Below, one piece after another: positions 45,603 through 50,865 of a stretch of 64,000 bases of DNA (position 1 is its first letter; each line of letters starts with the position of its first letter). A program made the translations under genes and the position numbers. This DNA comes from Rhinopithecus roxellana (lineage: Eukaryota > Chordata > Mammalia > Primates > Cercopithecidae). Location of the stretch: NCBI RefSeq assembly GCF_007565055.1, contig NC_044558.1:83087444-83151443 (forward strand). The letters run 5' to 3'. The notes below the pieces were generated by a model. It worked only from the letters and a program-made list of their open reading frames with translations, did not search any database and had not been told where the DNA came from.

Positions 45603-48600
45603 AGACAGGGTCTGGCTTGGTTGCCCAGGCTGGAGTGCAGTGGTACGATCATGGCTCACTGCAGCCTCAGACTCCTGGGATCAAGCAGTCCTCCCACCTC
45701 AGCCTCCCATGTAGTTGGAACCATAGGCATGCGCCACCAAACCCAGCTAATTTTTGTATGTTTTGTAGAGACCGAGGTCTTACTTTGTTGCCCAAGCTGG
45801 TCTTGAACTCCTGAGTTTAAGCAGTCCGCCTGCCTCAGCCTCCCAATTTTACTGGCATGAGCCACCATGCTGGGCCGTGAGTTGACTTCTAAGTGAGAGT
45901 GTGTTATTCTCCTCACAAATCTTATTGTCTATAGAATAAAGTTCAGACGCCCTACTAGACCCTGAGGACAGAAAGCTTAATAAGACAGTATTGCTGCCCT
46001 AGTTACCACTTTCTGTCACCTCGGGATTGCAGATGTGTAAACATCATTCTCGTATAAATGTGGTGGCCCACAGTGATACCTAAGAACAATAGTATTACAT
46101 ATTGCTGCCACAGAGCAGGTTCCAGACTGTAATGGTGACACAGAGGAAAAACAGCGTCTGTGCTGAATGAAGTCATAGGGTAACTCTGAACTGCTTGTTG
46201 AGGGAAGAATGCAGAGATTTACCAAGGAAATGAGGAGGAGGGCGTTTGAGACAGTGGGAAGTGCAGATGCAGGATAGTGAAACTTCACAGCACATCAGGC
46301 CAGCAGCAGGGTGACAGCTGGAGTTTGAGCCAGGCAGTAGGAGGTGACATGATGGAAGCAGGGAAGCTGTATCCTAGAGGGCCATGGAGGAAGACTGGAC
46401 TTCGTCCTGTGGGGTCTGGGCAGGCACTGAAGGGTTTCCAGTGGAGATGGGAAGGGTTATAGCGCCAGACTTGTGATGAGTCTGGCAGCGGTTTGGAGGA
46501 CAGACACAAGGAAGATGAATCCAGAGGTCGGGGTGATTCTGATGTTCCTGGCAAATGGTAATGGGCCTGAAGCAAGGTAGCGGCTATGACAGCCAGCAGA
46601 AGAGCATGCACCCCAAAGAGCCAAAGACCTGGGGGATGGATGGAAGGAAAGAGAGTACTCTCAAATGACAAGCAGATCCACTGGTGGTGCCATTAGTGAG
46701 AATAGCAGATGGGAGAATAGTCCTCATTTTAGGAAGAGATCATTTGTTTTGAACAGGTTGTGTCTGTGGGACGTATAGGTGATGATAGTGGGCAGTTAGA
46801 TAGGTGAACCTATAGTTCAGGCGAGCAGTCTAGATTAGAGATAAGAATTAGGGGCCAGGCACAGTGGCTCACGCCTGTAATCTCAGCACTTTGGGAGGCC
46901 GAGGTGGGCGGATCACTTGAGGTGAGGAGTTCGAAACCAGCCTGGCCCACATGGTGAAACCCCATCTCTACTAAAAATACAAAAAATTAGCCGAACATGT
47001 TGGCATATGCTGTAATCCCAGCTACTTGAGAGGATGAGGCAGGAGAACTGCTTGAATCCGGGAGGCAGAGGTTGCAGCCAGCTGACATCACACCACTGCA
47101 CTCCAGCCTGGGCAACAGAGCAAGACTCCGCCTCAAAAAAAAAAGAATTGGGGAATTAGGCCGGGCGCTCACGCCTATAATCCCAGCACTTTGGGAGGCC
47201 AAGGCAGGTGGATCACCTGAGGTCAGGAGTTCGAGACCAGCCTGGCCAACATGTTGAAACCTCGTCTCTACTAAAAATACAAAAATTTGCCAGGCGTAGT
47301 GGCGCACAACTGTAATCCCAGCTACTCGGGAGGCTGAGGCAGGAGAATCACTTGACCGGGAGGCAGGGGATGCAGTGAGCTGAGATTGTGCCACTGCACT
47401 CCAGCCTGGGAGACAGAGCAAGACACTCTCAAAAAAAAAAAAAAAAGAAAAAGCTAGGAAATAACCCAAGGTATACTCTTGCCTTGCCCCTCACTTCCTC
47501 CCCATTAGCTTTCCATCCACTCAGTAGCCAGCCTGCACCTCCGGTCAAATTTCCTGCTGCATTCTGCCACGAATTTTTGGGTAGAGCGTACTACCTTGAA
47601 ATTCTGAAGTCTCCATGCAATTGCTCATATTTCCTCAATCTAAAACGATGCACACAGCACAGAAATGGATCTCCCGAGGGATATCCTCTAGCACCAGAAG
47701 AACCTGACAGGTCTCCCTGCAGATCTTTTCAGGTGGACTGAGGACACCAGGTGATGGTCACGGCACCTGAGAATCCAGAATGTCCTGCCTCTTAAGCCAG
47801 TTATTTTTGGCCATTGAATATCTGAATACACCTGAGATCAAATAACAAATTTTAGTAAAACCAAATGCTATTACAAGTTCTAAAGTATCTCTTAACTTTC
47901 TTACTTCAGATGTGGAGGTACCACATGGTTCTCTGAGCAGCGAAACTTTTCAGTTTCAACCACCATTACCTCCTGACACTCCTCCACTCCCCCGGGGGAC
48001 TCCTCCGCCCATCTTCACCCCTCCACTCCCCAAGGGCACCTCGCCGCTGACTCCCAGTGACTCACCCCAGACCAGAACAGCATCTGGAGCTGTGGATGAG
48101 GACGCACTGACTCTAGAAGAACTTGAAGAACAGCAGAGGCGGATCTGGGCAGCCCTCGAGCAGACCGAGAGTGTAAACAGCGACTCTGACATTCCTGTGG
48201 ACACACCTTTAACTGGGAATTCCGTTGCCTCATCACCTTGTCCAAATGAGCTGGACCTCCCTGTCCCAGAGGGAAAAACATCTGAAAAGCAGACGCTGGA
48301 TGAGCCTGAGGTACCAGAAATTTTTACAAAGAAGTCAGAAGCTGGACATGCCTCCAGTCCAGATTCTGAGGTGACATCACTTTGTCAGAAGGAAAAGGCA
48401 GAGTTGGCTCCAGTAAACCCTGAAGGTGCCCCCCTTGATAATGGCAGTGTCGTACCAGACTGTGACGTCAGCAATGGGGGCAGCCGGAAGCTCTTTCCTG
48501 CAGACACCAGTCCTTCAACAGCCACTAAAATTCATAGCCCTATACCTGACATGAGCAAATTTGCAACTGGAATCACGCCATTTGAATTTGAGAATATGGC

Positions 48601-48688
48601 AGAATCTACTGGAATGTACCTCAGGATAAGAAGCTTGTTAAAGAACTCACCCCGAAACCAGCAGAAAAACAAGAAGGCCTCTGAATAA
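13637..48688 (+). CDS. ZCCHC8: ZCCHC8, scaffold of the nuclear exosome targeting (NEXT) complex; complete, 14 coding exons
   Basis: Zinc finger CCHC domain-containing protein 8 bridges the helicase MTR4 and the RNA-binding protein RBM7 in nuclear RNA decay. Exons: 13637-13835, 15852-15894, 24684-24758, 26919-27024, 28625-28702, 35841-35944, 36060-36125, 36704-36764, 37528-37670, 37951-38093, 39906-40027, 42377-42463, 42711-42828, 47910-48688. They total 2124 nt = 707 residues + stop, with all phases consistent. Domains: acidic N-terminus and coiled coil (residues ~45-80), CCHC zinc knuckle C229-C232-H237-C242, PSP domain (~284-340) that contacts RBM7 in the known complex, Ser/Pro-rich linker, and conserved C-terminus (~660-707) that binds MTR4. 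Pro186, whose substitution I recall from familial pulmonary fibrosis with telomerase-RNA defects, is intact. Introns 1 and 6 carry minor-spliceosome signals. No truncation is seen. Confidence 0.97.
13836..13843 (+). other. ZCCHC8: U12-type AT-AC 5' splice site of ZCCHC8 intron 1
   Basis: ATATCCTT is the exact minor-spliceosome (U11/U12, U6atac) 5' consensus. Joining after 13835 restores the codon AAT (Asn67) with the exon at 15852. Confidence 0.95.
14596..14621 (+). other. G-quadruplex-prone sequence in intron 1
   Basis: Four G runs of 7, 4, 5 and 4 with loops AC, T and AAT; satisfies the G3+N1-7 rule with very short loops on the transcribed RNA sense strand. Confidence 0.85.
14607..14759 (-). 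mobile_element. Alu fragment
   Basis: GTCTCACTATGTCGCCCAGG to CCACCGCGCCCAGCC; one arm only, directly behind the G-rich stretch. Confidence 0.88.
14858..15149 (+). mobile_element. Alu (S-type), full length
   Basis: GCCGGGCACAGTGGCTCACA to tail; flanks AAAATTGAA/AAAAGTTGAA look like a decayed target duplication. Confidence 0.93.
15349..15634 (+). mobile_element. AluY, monkey type
   Basis: GGCTCAAGCCTG head; perfect target duplication GAATATACGTTCGA on both sides. Lies about 200 bp before the AC acceptor of the U12 intron. Confidence 0.95.
15833..15851 (+). other. ZCCHC8: U12-type branch site and AC acceptor of ZCCHC8 intron 1
   Basis: TTCCTTAAC at 15833-15841 is the exact U12 branch consensus. 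The intron ends AC at 15850-15851, 11-12 nt from the branch adenosine, with no polypyrimidine tract. Exon 2 starts at 15852. Confidence 0.95.
15852..15894 (+). CDS. ZCCHC8: ZCCHC8 exon 2 (43 nt)
   Basis: Encodes NQELKRKLNILTRP plus two bases of Ser, continuing the coiled coil. Donor GTATGA at 15895. Such a small exon depends on correct use of the AC acceptor just before it. Confidence 0.93.
16101..16394 (+). mobile_element. AluY, monkey type
   Basis: GAGATCCGGCCAC diagnostic; target duplication AAAATTGTAAGCTCA. Confidence 0.95.
16536..16575 (+). mobile_element. Alu head fragment
   Basis: First 40 bases of an Alu only (GGCTGGGTCTGGTGGCTCAC). Confidence 0.75.
16598..16869 (+). mobile_element. 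Alu, full length
   Basis: GCCCAGGTGCAGTGGCTCAC to A tail; short deletion before the tail. Confidence 0.92.
17026..17335 (-). mobile_element. AluY, monkey type
   Basis: GTGGCCGGATCTCAGCTCAC is the reverse of the diagnostic GATCCGGCCAC; ends GCCACCACGCCTGGTC. Confidence 0.94.
17339..17614 (-). mobile_element. Old Alu, full length
   Basis: Starts 4 bp after the previous Alu; GAGACAACATCTCACTG to GAGCCGCCATGCCCAGCC. Confidence 0.88.
17783..18083 (-). mobile_element. Alu (S-type), full length
   Basis: TTTTTTTGAGACAGAGTCTC to GAGCCACTGTACCCAGCC. Confidence 0.93.
18177..18487 (-). mobile_element. Alu, full length
   Basis: 22-T start to GAGCCACCCGCCCGGCC. Confidence 0.93.
18564..18747 (+). mobile_element. 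Alu, truncated
   Basis: GGCTGGGCACAGTGGTTCAC to GGGAGGCTTAAAAAAAAC; most of the right arm is missing. Confidence 0.88.
18852..19158 (-). mobile_element. AluY, monkey type
   Basis: GTGGCCGGATCTCAGC; target duplication GATAAGCATACATTTTCT on both sides. Confidence 0.95.
19486..19782 (-). mobile_element. Old Alu
   Basis: TTTCGAGACAATTTCTCACTC to CCTGGGGTTACACTGGGC; strongly diverged. Confidence 0.82.
19807..20108 (-). mobile_element. Alu, full length
   Basis: Poly-T, GAGATGGAGTCTCATTC to GAGCCATCGTGCCCAGCC; flanks TCTCCTCTTT on both sides. Confidence 0.93.
20180..20470 (-). mobile_element. Alu, full length
   Basis: TTTGAGACAGAGCCAGAGTG to GAGCCACTTCGCCCGGC. Confidence 0.9.
20821..21098 (+). 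mobile_element. AluY, monkey type, with small deletion
   Basis: GGCTCAAGCCTG head; target duplication CATCCCTGG. Bases around CCTGGCTAACACGGTG are missing near 20908. Confidence 0.94.
21120..21391 (-). mobile_element. Alu lacking its poly-T end
   Basis: Begins abruptly at TCTTGCTCTGTCACCC right after GGCCAGGCG, which reads like a + strand Alu head; ends GAGCCACTGTGCCTGGCC. Confidence 0.9.
21396..21716 (-). mobile_element. Alu, full length
   Basis: T-rich start to GAACCACTGCACCCAGCC; only 4 bp behind the previous Alu. Confidence 0.92.
22081..22387 (+). mobile_element. Alu, full length, tail (AAAG)n
   Basis: GGTCAGGCATGATGGCTCAC to GTCTCAAAAATAAAGAAAG. Confidence 0.92.
22389..22736 (+). mobile_element. 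Alu with duplicated 3' segment
   Basis: CCAGGCACGGTGGCTCACTC head. The last 54 bp (from GCTGAGATCTC to GATTCTGTCT) occur twice in tandem, at 22615 and 22669. Confidence 0.92.
22754..23378 (+). mobile_element. Alu split by a nested AluY
   Basis: GGCCAGGCATGATGGCTCAC left part to 22888 and right part from about 23201. Flanks TATATTCTTG on both sides mark its target duplication. Confidence 0.9.
22889..23200 (+). mobile_element. AluY nested in the 22754 Alu
   Basis: GGCCAGGCGTGGTGGCTCAC to an (AAAT)n tail; AAAAATACAAAA is duplicated on both sides. Confidence 0.9.
23658..23953 (+). mobile_element. Old Alu, full length
   Basis: GGCTGGTGAGATGGTTCACA to A-rich tail. Confidence 0.88.
23977..24285 (+). 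mobile_element. AluY, monkey type
   Basis: Little-diverged; target duplication AAAAGTTATGCGTTTATA and a 27-A tail. Confidence 0.96.
24335..24648 (+). mobile_element. AluY, monkey type
   Basis: GAGATCCGGCCAC; 28-A tail; target duplication AAATGTCTTCT. Ends 36 bp before ZCCHC8 exon 3. Confidence 0.96.
24684..24758 (+). CDS. ZCCHC8: ZCCHC8 exon 3
   Basis: Acceptor CTGTTTTAG ends 24683; donor GTAAGT at 24759. Encodes GILVNDSKLDGPILQILFMN then NAIS. Human has NDTK as I recall, against NDSK here. An AluY tail ends 36 bp before this exon. Confidence 0.94.
24900..25085 (-). mobile_element. MIR
   Basis: GTGAACCTGGGAAGGTCACAG, CATCCATTACTTCACTGG and CTACCTGTGAGGTAGC match the MIR order (Leu-tRNA-derived SINE core) in the orientation complementary to GATGAGGAAAC. 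Confidence 0.65.
25640..25949 (-). mobile_element. Alu inserted in the tail of the next Alu
   Basis: Poly-T, GAGACGGAGTTCTGGTC to GAGCCACCGCACCTGGC, then immediately a second poly-T. Confidence 0.92.
25950..26186 (-). mobile_element. Alu, 5'-truncated
   Basis: Second poly-T and GTGATGGAGTTTCCCTC to AAGTGATCC. The 15-mer ACCTGCAGAAATCTT flanks the whole pair (about 25626-25640 and 26186-26200). Confidence 0.9.
26919..27024 (+). CDS. ZCCHC8: ZCCHC8 exon 4
   Basis: Acceptor TTACACAG ends 26918; donor GTATTT at 27025. Encodes KQYHQEIEEFVSNLVKRFEE onward to FNLLPQ and ends at residue 141 in phase 0. Confidence 0.95.
27653..27957 (+). mobile_element. AluY, monkey type
   Basis: GGCTCAAGCCTG; target duplication AACAATAAAAAC. 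Confidence 0.95.
28291..28583 (+). mobile_element. AluY just upstream of ZCCHC8 exon 5
   Basis: Target duplication AAAGATTGGTTACCC on both sides. The second copy ends at 28596, 28 bp before the exon. Confidence 0.96.
28625..28702 (+). CDS. ZCCHC8: ZCCHC8 exon 5
   Basis: 26 codons (PSSIVLEEDHKVEESCAIKN, SKEAFS), phase 0 at both ends, so skipping would be in frame. Acceptor TTTGTATTAG; donor GTAAGT. An AluY ends about 42 bp upstream. Confidence 0.95.
29200..29481 (-). mobile_element. Alu, full length
   Basis: TTTTTTGAGACAGAGTCTCA to GAGCCACTGTGTCCAGC. Confidence 0.92.
29592..30186 (+). mobile_element. Old Alu split by a nested Alu
   Basis: GGCTGGGTGCAGTGGCTCAC head to 29732 and right arm from about 30031 to the tail before a (TA)n run. 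Confidence 0.88.
29733..30035 (+). mobile_element. Alu nested in the 29592 Alu
   Basis: GGCTGGGCGAAGTGGCTCAC to tail; target duplication AAATTAGCCAAGTGT. Confidence 0.92.
30186..30212. repeat. (TA)n-rich simple repeat
   Basis: ATATATATATATATGTATGT after an Alu tail. Confidence 0.85.
30445..30752 (+). mobile_element. AluY, monkey type
   Basis: Target duplication AGAAAGTTCAGATTTCT. Confidence 0.96.
30818..31125 (+). mobile_element. AluY, monkey type
   Basis: GGCCGGGCGCAGTGGCTCAA; tail interrupted by C; flanks AAAAGAAAACAGAA and AAAATGAAACCAGAA. Confidence 0.94.
31311..31605 (+). mobile_element. AluY
   Basis: GGCCGGGCGCGGTGACTCAC to tail; target duplication GAAAGTGGCACTT. Confidence 0.95.
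31655..31800 (+). mobile_element. L2-like fragment
   Basis: TCCTTCTAGGTTCCAGGGAG, CAGCAGTGAAAAG and CTACATTCTAGTCGGGG follow the L2 3' wording as I remember it. Confidence 0.5.
32030..32126 (+). mobile_element. MIR fragment
   Basis: ACAGATGAGGAAACAGAGAT and AAGTAACTTGCCAGTGGG and GTGAGTGGCAAAGCCAGGGC, the conserved MIR core. Confidence 0.8.
32131..32425 (+). mobile_element. Alu (S-type)
   Basis: GGTCTGGCACAGTGGCTCAC to tail; flanks CAGGCCC. Confidence 0.92.
32498..32796 (+). mobile_element. AluY, monkey type, first of a tandem pair
   Basis: Target duplication AAAGAGGACTTTA lies before it and after the second element. Confidence 0.96.
32797..33099 (+). mobile_element. AluY, monkey type, second of a tandem pair
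   Basis: Begins directly after AAAAGAG at the tail of the first copy; its own tail is followed by AGAGGACTTTAG. Confidence 0.96.
33174..33476 (-). mobile_element. AluY, monkey type
   Basis: GTGGCCAGATCTCAGC; target duplication GAATTGACTTTT. Confidence 0.95.
34014..34326 (+). mobile_element. Alu with (AAT)n tail
   Basis: GGCCAGGCGCAGTGGCTTCT to AATAATAATAATAATAAT. Confidence 0.92.
34729..35010 (+). mobile_element. Alu (J-like)
   Basis: GGCCAGGCACAGTGGCTCAG to tail. Confidence 0.9.
35029..35312 (+). mobile_element. Alu (J-like)
   Basis: GCCAGGTGCAGTGGCTCGTG to CAAACAAAAAAG and a short TG run. Confidence 0.9.
35841..35944 (+). CDS. ZCCHC8: ZCCHC8 exon 6
   Basis: Encodes VVGSVLYFTNFCLDKLGQPL to EIPK, including Pro186. 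Acceptor TTTTCTGCAG is a good U2 site; the donor at 35945 is U12-like GTATCCTAC. Confidence 0.95.
35945..35953 (+). other. ZCCHC8: U12-like GT 5' splice site of ZCCHC8 intron 6
   Basis: GTATCCTAC matches the minor-spliceosome consensus RTATCCTTT at the first seven positions and is a poor U2 donor (no A/G at +4/+5). Reading through gives TAT CCT ACA TAG, an immediate stop. Confidence 0.85.
36037..36059 (+). other. ZCCHC8: U12-like branch site and AG acceptor of ZCCHC8 intron 6
   Basis: TTCCTTAAT at 36037-36045 differs from the U12 branch consensus only in the last base. The acceptor CACTAAAG follows 15-16 nt after the branch adenosine, with purine-rich instead of pyrimidine-rich sequence between. 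Confidence 0.8.
36060..36125 (+). CDS. ZCCHC8: ZCCHC8 exon 7
   Basis: Encodes YHQVFSHIVSLEGQEIQVKA and K, ending two bases into Arg224. Donor GTTTGT is weak for U2. Confidence 0.94.
36704..36764 (+). CDS. ZCCHC8: ZCCHC8 exon 8, CCHC zinc knuckle
   Basis: Encodes PKPHCFNCGSEEHQMKDCPM: C-x2-C-x4-H-x4-C with C229, C232, H237, C242 all present. The whole retroviral-type zinc knuckle sits in one exon. Confidence 0.97.
37123..37428 (+). mobile_element. AluY, monkey type
   Basis: Target duplication AAAACTAAAATAATC; lies about 100 bp before ZCCHC8 exon 9. Confidence 0.96.
37528..37670 (+). CDS. ZCCHC8: ZCCHC8 exon 9, start of PSP domain
   Basis: Encodes PRNAARISEKRKEYMDACGE to RFGRFKPGVIS. Donor GTATTA. 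The FGRFKPG motif opens the PSP (proline-rich in spliceosome-associated proteins) domain. Confidence 0.96.
37951..38093 (+). CDS. ZCCHC8: ZCCHC8 exon 10, PSP domain
   Basis: Encodes EELQDALGVTDKSLPPFIYR then MRQLGYPPGWLKEAE, the hallmark of PSP domains also seen in SF3B2. Acceptor TTTTACTTAG; donor GTATAG. Confidence 0.96.
38424..38727 (+). mobile_element. AluY, monkey type
   Basis: Target duplication AGAAAACCTCTA. Confidence 0.96.
38760..38990 (+). mobile_element. L1 3' fragment (old)
   Basis: TAGATACTTACTCTAGAAAG and ATGGTTAAATAAATTGGTAG follow the end of L1 ORF2; diverged and non-coding. Confidence 0.6.
39006..39744 (+). mobile_element. Composite Alu (extra arm), hosting an AluY
   Basis: Head GCTGGGCGCAGTGACTCATG; after the nested AluY the right arm reads to GGCTGAGGCAG and then switches to a left-arm middle (ATCGCCTGAGCTCAGGAG), runs through a second right arm and ends at 39744. 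Three arms remain after removing the nested copy. Confidence 0.85.
39141..39434 (+). mobile_element. AluY, monkey type, nested
   Basis: GGCTGGGCGCGGTGGCTCAA; ATACAAAAATTA is duplicated. Confidence 0.94.
39906..40027 (+). CDS. ZCCHC8: ZCCHC8 exon 11
   Basis: Encodes DSTDGETEVGEIQQNKSVTY to PRGIPD (residue 380). Two AGs lie four bases apart (39904-39905 and 39908-39909), but only the first keeps the frame. Confidence 0.94.
40105..40352 (+). mobile_element. Old Alu (J-like)
   Basis: GGCTAGGCATGGTGGCTCAC to GACTCAAAAAATAA; part of the right arm missing. Confidence 0.88.
40424..40716 (-). mobile_element. AluY
   Basis: Poly-T, GAGATTGTGTCTCACTC to GCCACCACACCTGGCT. Confidence 0.94.
41134..41290 (+). 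pseudogene. BC200 (BCYRN1) RNA retropseudogene
   Basis: An Alu monomer with the specific wording of the neuronal cytoplasmic RNA BC200: CAGCTCTCAGGGAGGC, GGGAGGATAGCTTGAG, GAGACCTGCCTGGG, GAGACCCCGTTCTCCA, then the BC200 A-rich domain with GACAAAAAAAAAATAA. The 3' C-rich unique end is missing, as expected when reverse transcription primes in the A-rich part. AAAAAGTGTAT flanks it on both sides (41122-41132 and again from 41291), so it is a retrotransposed copy. It differs from the RNA (as I recall it) by a 3-base gap in GGCTAAGAGG and a few substitutions. Intronic, same strand as ZCCHC8; no sign that it is expressed on its own. Alternative: FLAM monomer, less likely. Confidence 0.88.
41306..41603 (+). 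mobile_element. Alu (S-type) next to the BC200 copy
   Basis: GGCCGGGCGCAGTGGCCCAT to tail; followed by a third AAAAAGTGT copy. Confidence 0.94.
41785..41915. mobile_element. MER5A-like hAT fragment
   Basis: TCCCCTGGGAATACTCGTTA, GAGTCCCATCC and GAGAACCACTG resemble MER5A (Charlie-type) wording. Confidence 0.55.
42377..42463 (+). CDS. ZCCHC8: ZCCHC8 exon 12
   Basis: 29 codons, EWRIFGSIPMQACQQKDVFA to NFQA, phase 0 at both ends. Acceptor CATTATTAG; donor GTAAAT. Confidence 0.95.
42711..42828 (+). CDS. ZCCHC8: ZCCHC8 exon 13, Ser/Lys-rich linker
   Basis: Encodes PGMKSGSKRSSSHSSPGSPK, KQKNE..., and MELDS. SP dipeptides and a basic KRSSS/PKKQK patch suggest phosphorylation sites and a nuclear localisation signal (inferred). 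The intron before it is only 247 bp. Confidence 0.94.
42869..43162 (-). mobile_element. AluY 40 bp behind ZCCHC8 exon 13
   Basis: Poly-T, GAGACAGAGTCTCGCTC to GAGCCACTGCGCCCGGCC; flanks GCTCTGATTTC and GCTTTGATTTC. Confidence 0.94.
43321..43623 (+). mobile_element. AluY, monkey type
   Basis: GGCCGGGTGCGGTGGCTCAA; GATCCGGCCAC; 21-A tail. Confidence 0.95.
43697..43843 (-). mobile_element. Alu monomer-like fragment
   Basis: Poly-T, ATGGGGTCTCACTGTGTTG to GAGCCACAGTGCCTGACC; one arm. Confidence 0.8.
44129..44333 (-). mobile_element. Alu, truncated, head-to-head with the next
   Basis: Poly-T, GAGGCAGAGTCTTGCCC up to GAAATGGGGTTTTGCT, where a + strand Alu begins without spacer. Confidence 0.9.
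44334..44634 (+). mobile_element. Alu (S-type), full length
   Basis: GGCCGGGCGCGGTGGCTCAC to tail. Confidence 0.94.
44730..45032 (+). mobile_element. AluY, monkey type
   Basis: GGCCGGGGCGCGGTGGC (one extra G); target duplication AAAAATCATGAATTA. Confidence 0.95.
45145..45454 (-). mobile_element. Alu (S-type)
   Basis: (TTTG)n/T start, CAGACAGAGTTTTGCTG to GAGCCACAGCACTGGCC. Confidence 0.92.
45568..45876 (-). mobile_element. Old Alu with 33-T start
   Basis: GAGACAGGGTCTGGCTTGG to GAGCCACCATGCTGGGCC. Confidence 0.92.
46853..47144 (+). mobile_element. Alu (S-type)
   Basis: GGCCAGGCACAGTGGCTCAC to tail; flanks AGAATTAGGGG and AGAATTGGGG. Confidence 0.93.
47159..47448 (+). mobile_element. Alu with deleted head bases
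   Basis: GGCCGGGCGCTCACGCC lacks GGTGG in the head; ends in an A tail. Confidence 0.92.
47910..48688 (+). CDS. ZCCHC8: ZCCHC8 exon 14, Pro-rich region and MTR4-binding C-terminus
   Basis: Acceptor TTACTTCAG ends 47909; the exon opens with a split Asp codon. It has imperfect Pro-rich repeats (TPPLPRGTPP, TPPLPKGTSP), an acidic helix (DEDALTLEELEEQQRRIWAA), then a long Ser/Glu-rich stretch. The terminus SPIPDMSKFATGITPFEFEN followed by MAESTGMYLRIRSLLKNSP is the conserved segment that binds MTR4. Stop TAA at 48686-48688. Confidence 0.97.
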
Positions 48689-49290
48689 CGGCTTGACTTA
48701 GCACTGAGAGCTATTTAGTAACTTTGTTCCGTTAATTAGTACTAATTAAGTGGATAGATAGAATGGTTTTCCTGTTTGTACCTCCCATTTTTAAAAATCT
48801 ATCCAAGGTTCGTGTTCCAAAGTCAAGCCTATTTTAAAGAAAGACTGAGCTCACTAGTTCACTATATTTTATTCTCACTGACAAAACTTGGGGGGAGATG
48901 TGAACATGACCTGGTTTAGAGAGAGTTTGTTAAGGTTTATACTATTTTTGGATTGTGACTGTCCGTCGAGAGTGATGGTTTTTATCTGTCTTTTGTACAT
49001 TGTTTTCCCTTTCTACATTTTGCTAATTATCCTGTATATAAGTTTAATATATCACTTTTTAAAAGAAAAAATTCTACCATTTTGAATTAATGTTTCAACT
49101 CCTACAACCAAATGAGAAAAATCAGGGATGAGCAGCTTTATCTCATTTGGGGTATTTTTATAAGTGATTTACATGCGTCAATTTTAGTAGTGCTTTTACT
49201 TTTTTTGTAACTTCATTCTTCATATATGGTTGCTGTACAGGTATGTTCATCTTTGTGTACAGAGGTTTAATAAATTAGTTTTCATATACA
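48689..49290 (+). other. ZCCHC8: ZCCHC8 3' UTR
   Basis: About 600 bp of AT-rich, Alu-free sequence. A Pumilio-type TGTATATA lies at 49033-49040. An Alu begins about 60 bp beyond the poly(A) signal. Confidence 0.85.
49269..49274 (+). terminator. ZCCHC8: Poly(A) signal AATAAA of ZCCHC8
   Basis: Canonical AATAAA preceded by TGTGTACAGAGG and followed by a T-rich stretch. The only good signal in the 3' UTR. Confidence 0.8.
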
Positions 49291-49349
49291 TAATCTAAGA
49301 CTTTGAATACAAAAAAGTAATTCACAGGTAAAACAGTGTATATAACTTT

Positions 49350-49663
49350 TTTTTTGTTTCGTTTTGTTTTTTGTTTTTTTGAGACAGACTTTCACTCTTG
49401 TCGCCCAGGCTGGAGTGCAATGGAATGATCTCGGCTCACCACCACCTCTGCCTCCCAGGTTTAAGCAATTCTCCTGCCTCAGTCTCCCGAGTAGCTGGGA
49501 TTACAGGCATATGCCACCATACCCAACTAACTTTGTATTTTTAGTAGAGACAGGGTTTCTCCACGTCATGTCAGGCTAGTCTTGAACTCCTGACCTCAGG
49601 TGATCTGCCCGCCTCAGCCTCCCAAAGTGCTGGGATTACAGGAGTAAGCCACCTCACCTGGCC
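49350..49663 (-). mobile_element. Alu right behind the ZCCHC8 3' end
   Basis: Target duplication AGTGTATATAACTTTT (49336-49351 and 49664-49679). Confidence 0.95.
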
Positions 49664-49699
49664 AGTGTATATAACTTTTAAGTGTAAAAGTAAATTGTT

Positions 49700-50005
49700 G
49701 GCCAGGCGTGGTGGCTCATGCCTGTAATCCTAGCACTTTGGGAGGCCAAGGTGGAAGGATCACCTGAGGTCTGGAGTGCAAGACCAGCCTGGCCAACATG
49801 GCAAAACCCCATCTCTACTAAAAATACAAAAATTAGCCAGGTGTGGTGGTACATACCTGTAATCCCAGCTACTTGGGAGGCTGAGGCAGGAGAATCGCTT
49901 GAACCTGGGAGGCAGAAGTTGCGGTGAGCCGAGATCATGCCACTGCACTCCATCCAGCCTGGGCAACAAGAGCAAAACTCCGTCTCAAAAAAAAAAAAAA
50001 AAAAA
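49700..50005 (+). mobile_element. Alu (S-type)
   Basis: GGCCAGGCGTGGTGGCTCAT to tail; AAATTGT flanks. Confidence 0.93.
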
Positions 50006-50639
50006 TTGTAAAAATTAGTGGTAGCAAAACAAAAATAATGATAGGAATTGCAAGTTTGGGTGCTTTCAGTGGATTTCAGCCTTAAATAGAGAAAGAGCAG
50101 AATTTTTGAAAAGTAATTATTTTGAAAAATGAATGGCATGCAGCTAGCCTTTGTATAATTTTCTAGATTTGAACCCTAATAGTTAAAAATTAAAAATTAG
50201 ACATAAATATTGCTTTTAATTGTCATATATATATATATAAGATAGAGCTGAAACTGTGGTTTAGGTCTTTCTGTGGAATGCCATTACGTCTTTATGTTAG
50301 TCAAGTCCATGAAAATAAATGTTTATGTTGTCTTGAATTGTTAGTCTCAGGCAGTGTTATCCTGCTCTCAGGCCAACAGGGGGAGCAAAATAGAAACATT
50401 CCAGATATAGTTTTCATTTTTGAGAACTTGAGTAATCAGATGTACTGTTCTGTAAAGAATAAAGGAAAGGAAAATTATAAAGAGAAATTTCTTTTTAAAG
50501 CCCTCACAGAATGTGCTAGAAATAGAATGAAATTTAAAATAATTTTGGTTTCTTTTCCTGTGAGCTTAAGTTCAAAATAAAAGCAATCCTTTACAGTTGT
50601 TTACATAGTGTTTTTAACCTGATTTCGCTCAGCATTTCT
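50006..50639. other. Intergenic, unassigned
   Basis: AT-rich; includes a short (TA)n at 50226-50238 and a non-coding open frame of 100 codons with AT-driven composition. Confidence 0.6.
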
Positions 50640-50750
50640 GTCAGGCAAATCATTATCACCACTTGGAAGTAAGGAAAGGGAGGCAGAGAGAGGTTAAAGG
50701 AACTTGTTGACATTCCAGAAGTGGTTCTTGAGAGGCAAGTGTTCAACTAA
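50640..50750 (+). mobile_element. MIR-like fragment
   Basis: GGCAGAGAGAGGTTAAAGGA and AACTTGTTGACATTCC keep the MIR core order. Confidence 0.55.
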
Positions 50751-50865
50751 AGATTTGACTATTCCCTACATCACAGCAGTAGTTGTTTAAATGTCCCTTT
50801 AAGAAGTATTGCATTAGTAGAGTCACCTGTGAATACCAGAGGTATCTTAATAGTTACCTCTTTGC

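Larger units (their letters stand above)
42829..47909 (+). other. ZCCHC8: ZCCHC8 intron 13 (5.1 kb)
   Basis: Ten Alus in both orientations. 45877-46852 is repeat-poor and contains only short non-coding frames; its wording resembles very old interspersed repeat but I cannot name a family. 47449-47909 is unassigned. Confidence 0.75.

Noticed and set aside
47912..48688. 258-codon frame that could be annotated as its own gene
   Set aside because: It is the last exon of ZCCHC8. Its apparent first codon is GTG inside the exon, and the true reading enters by splicing at 47910.
50278..50580. 100-codon frame in AT-rich intergenic DNA
   Set aside because: No recognisable domain, splice context or coding composition; expected by chance at this length.
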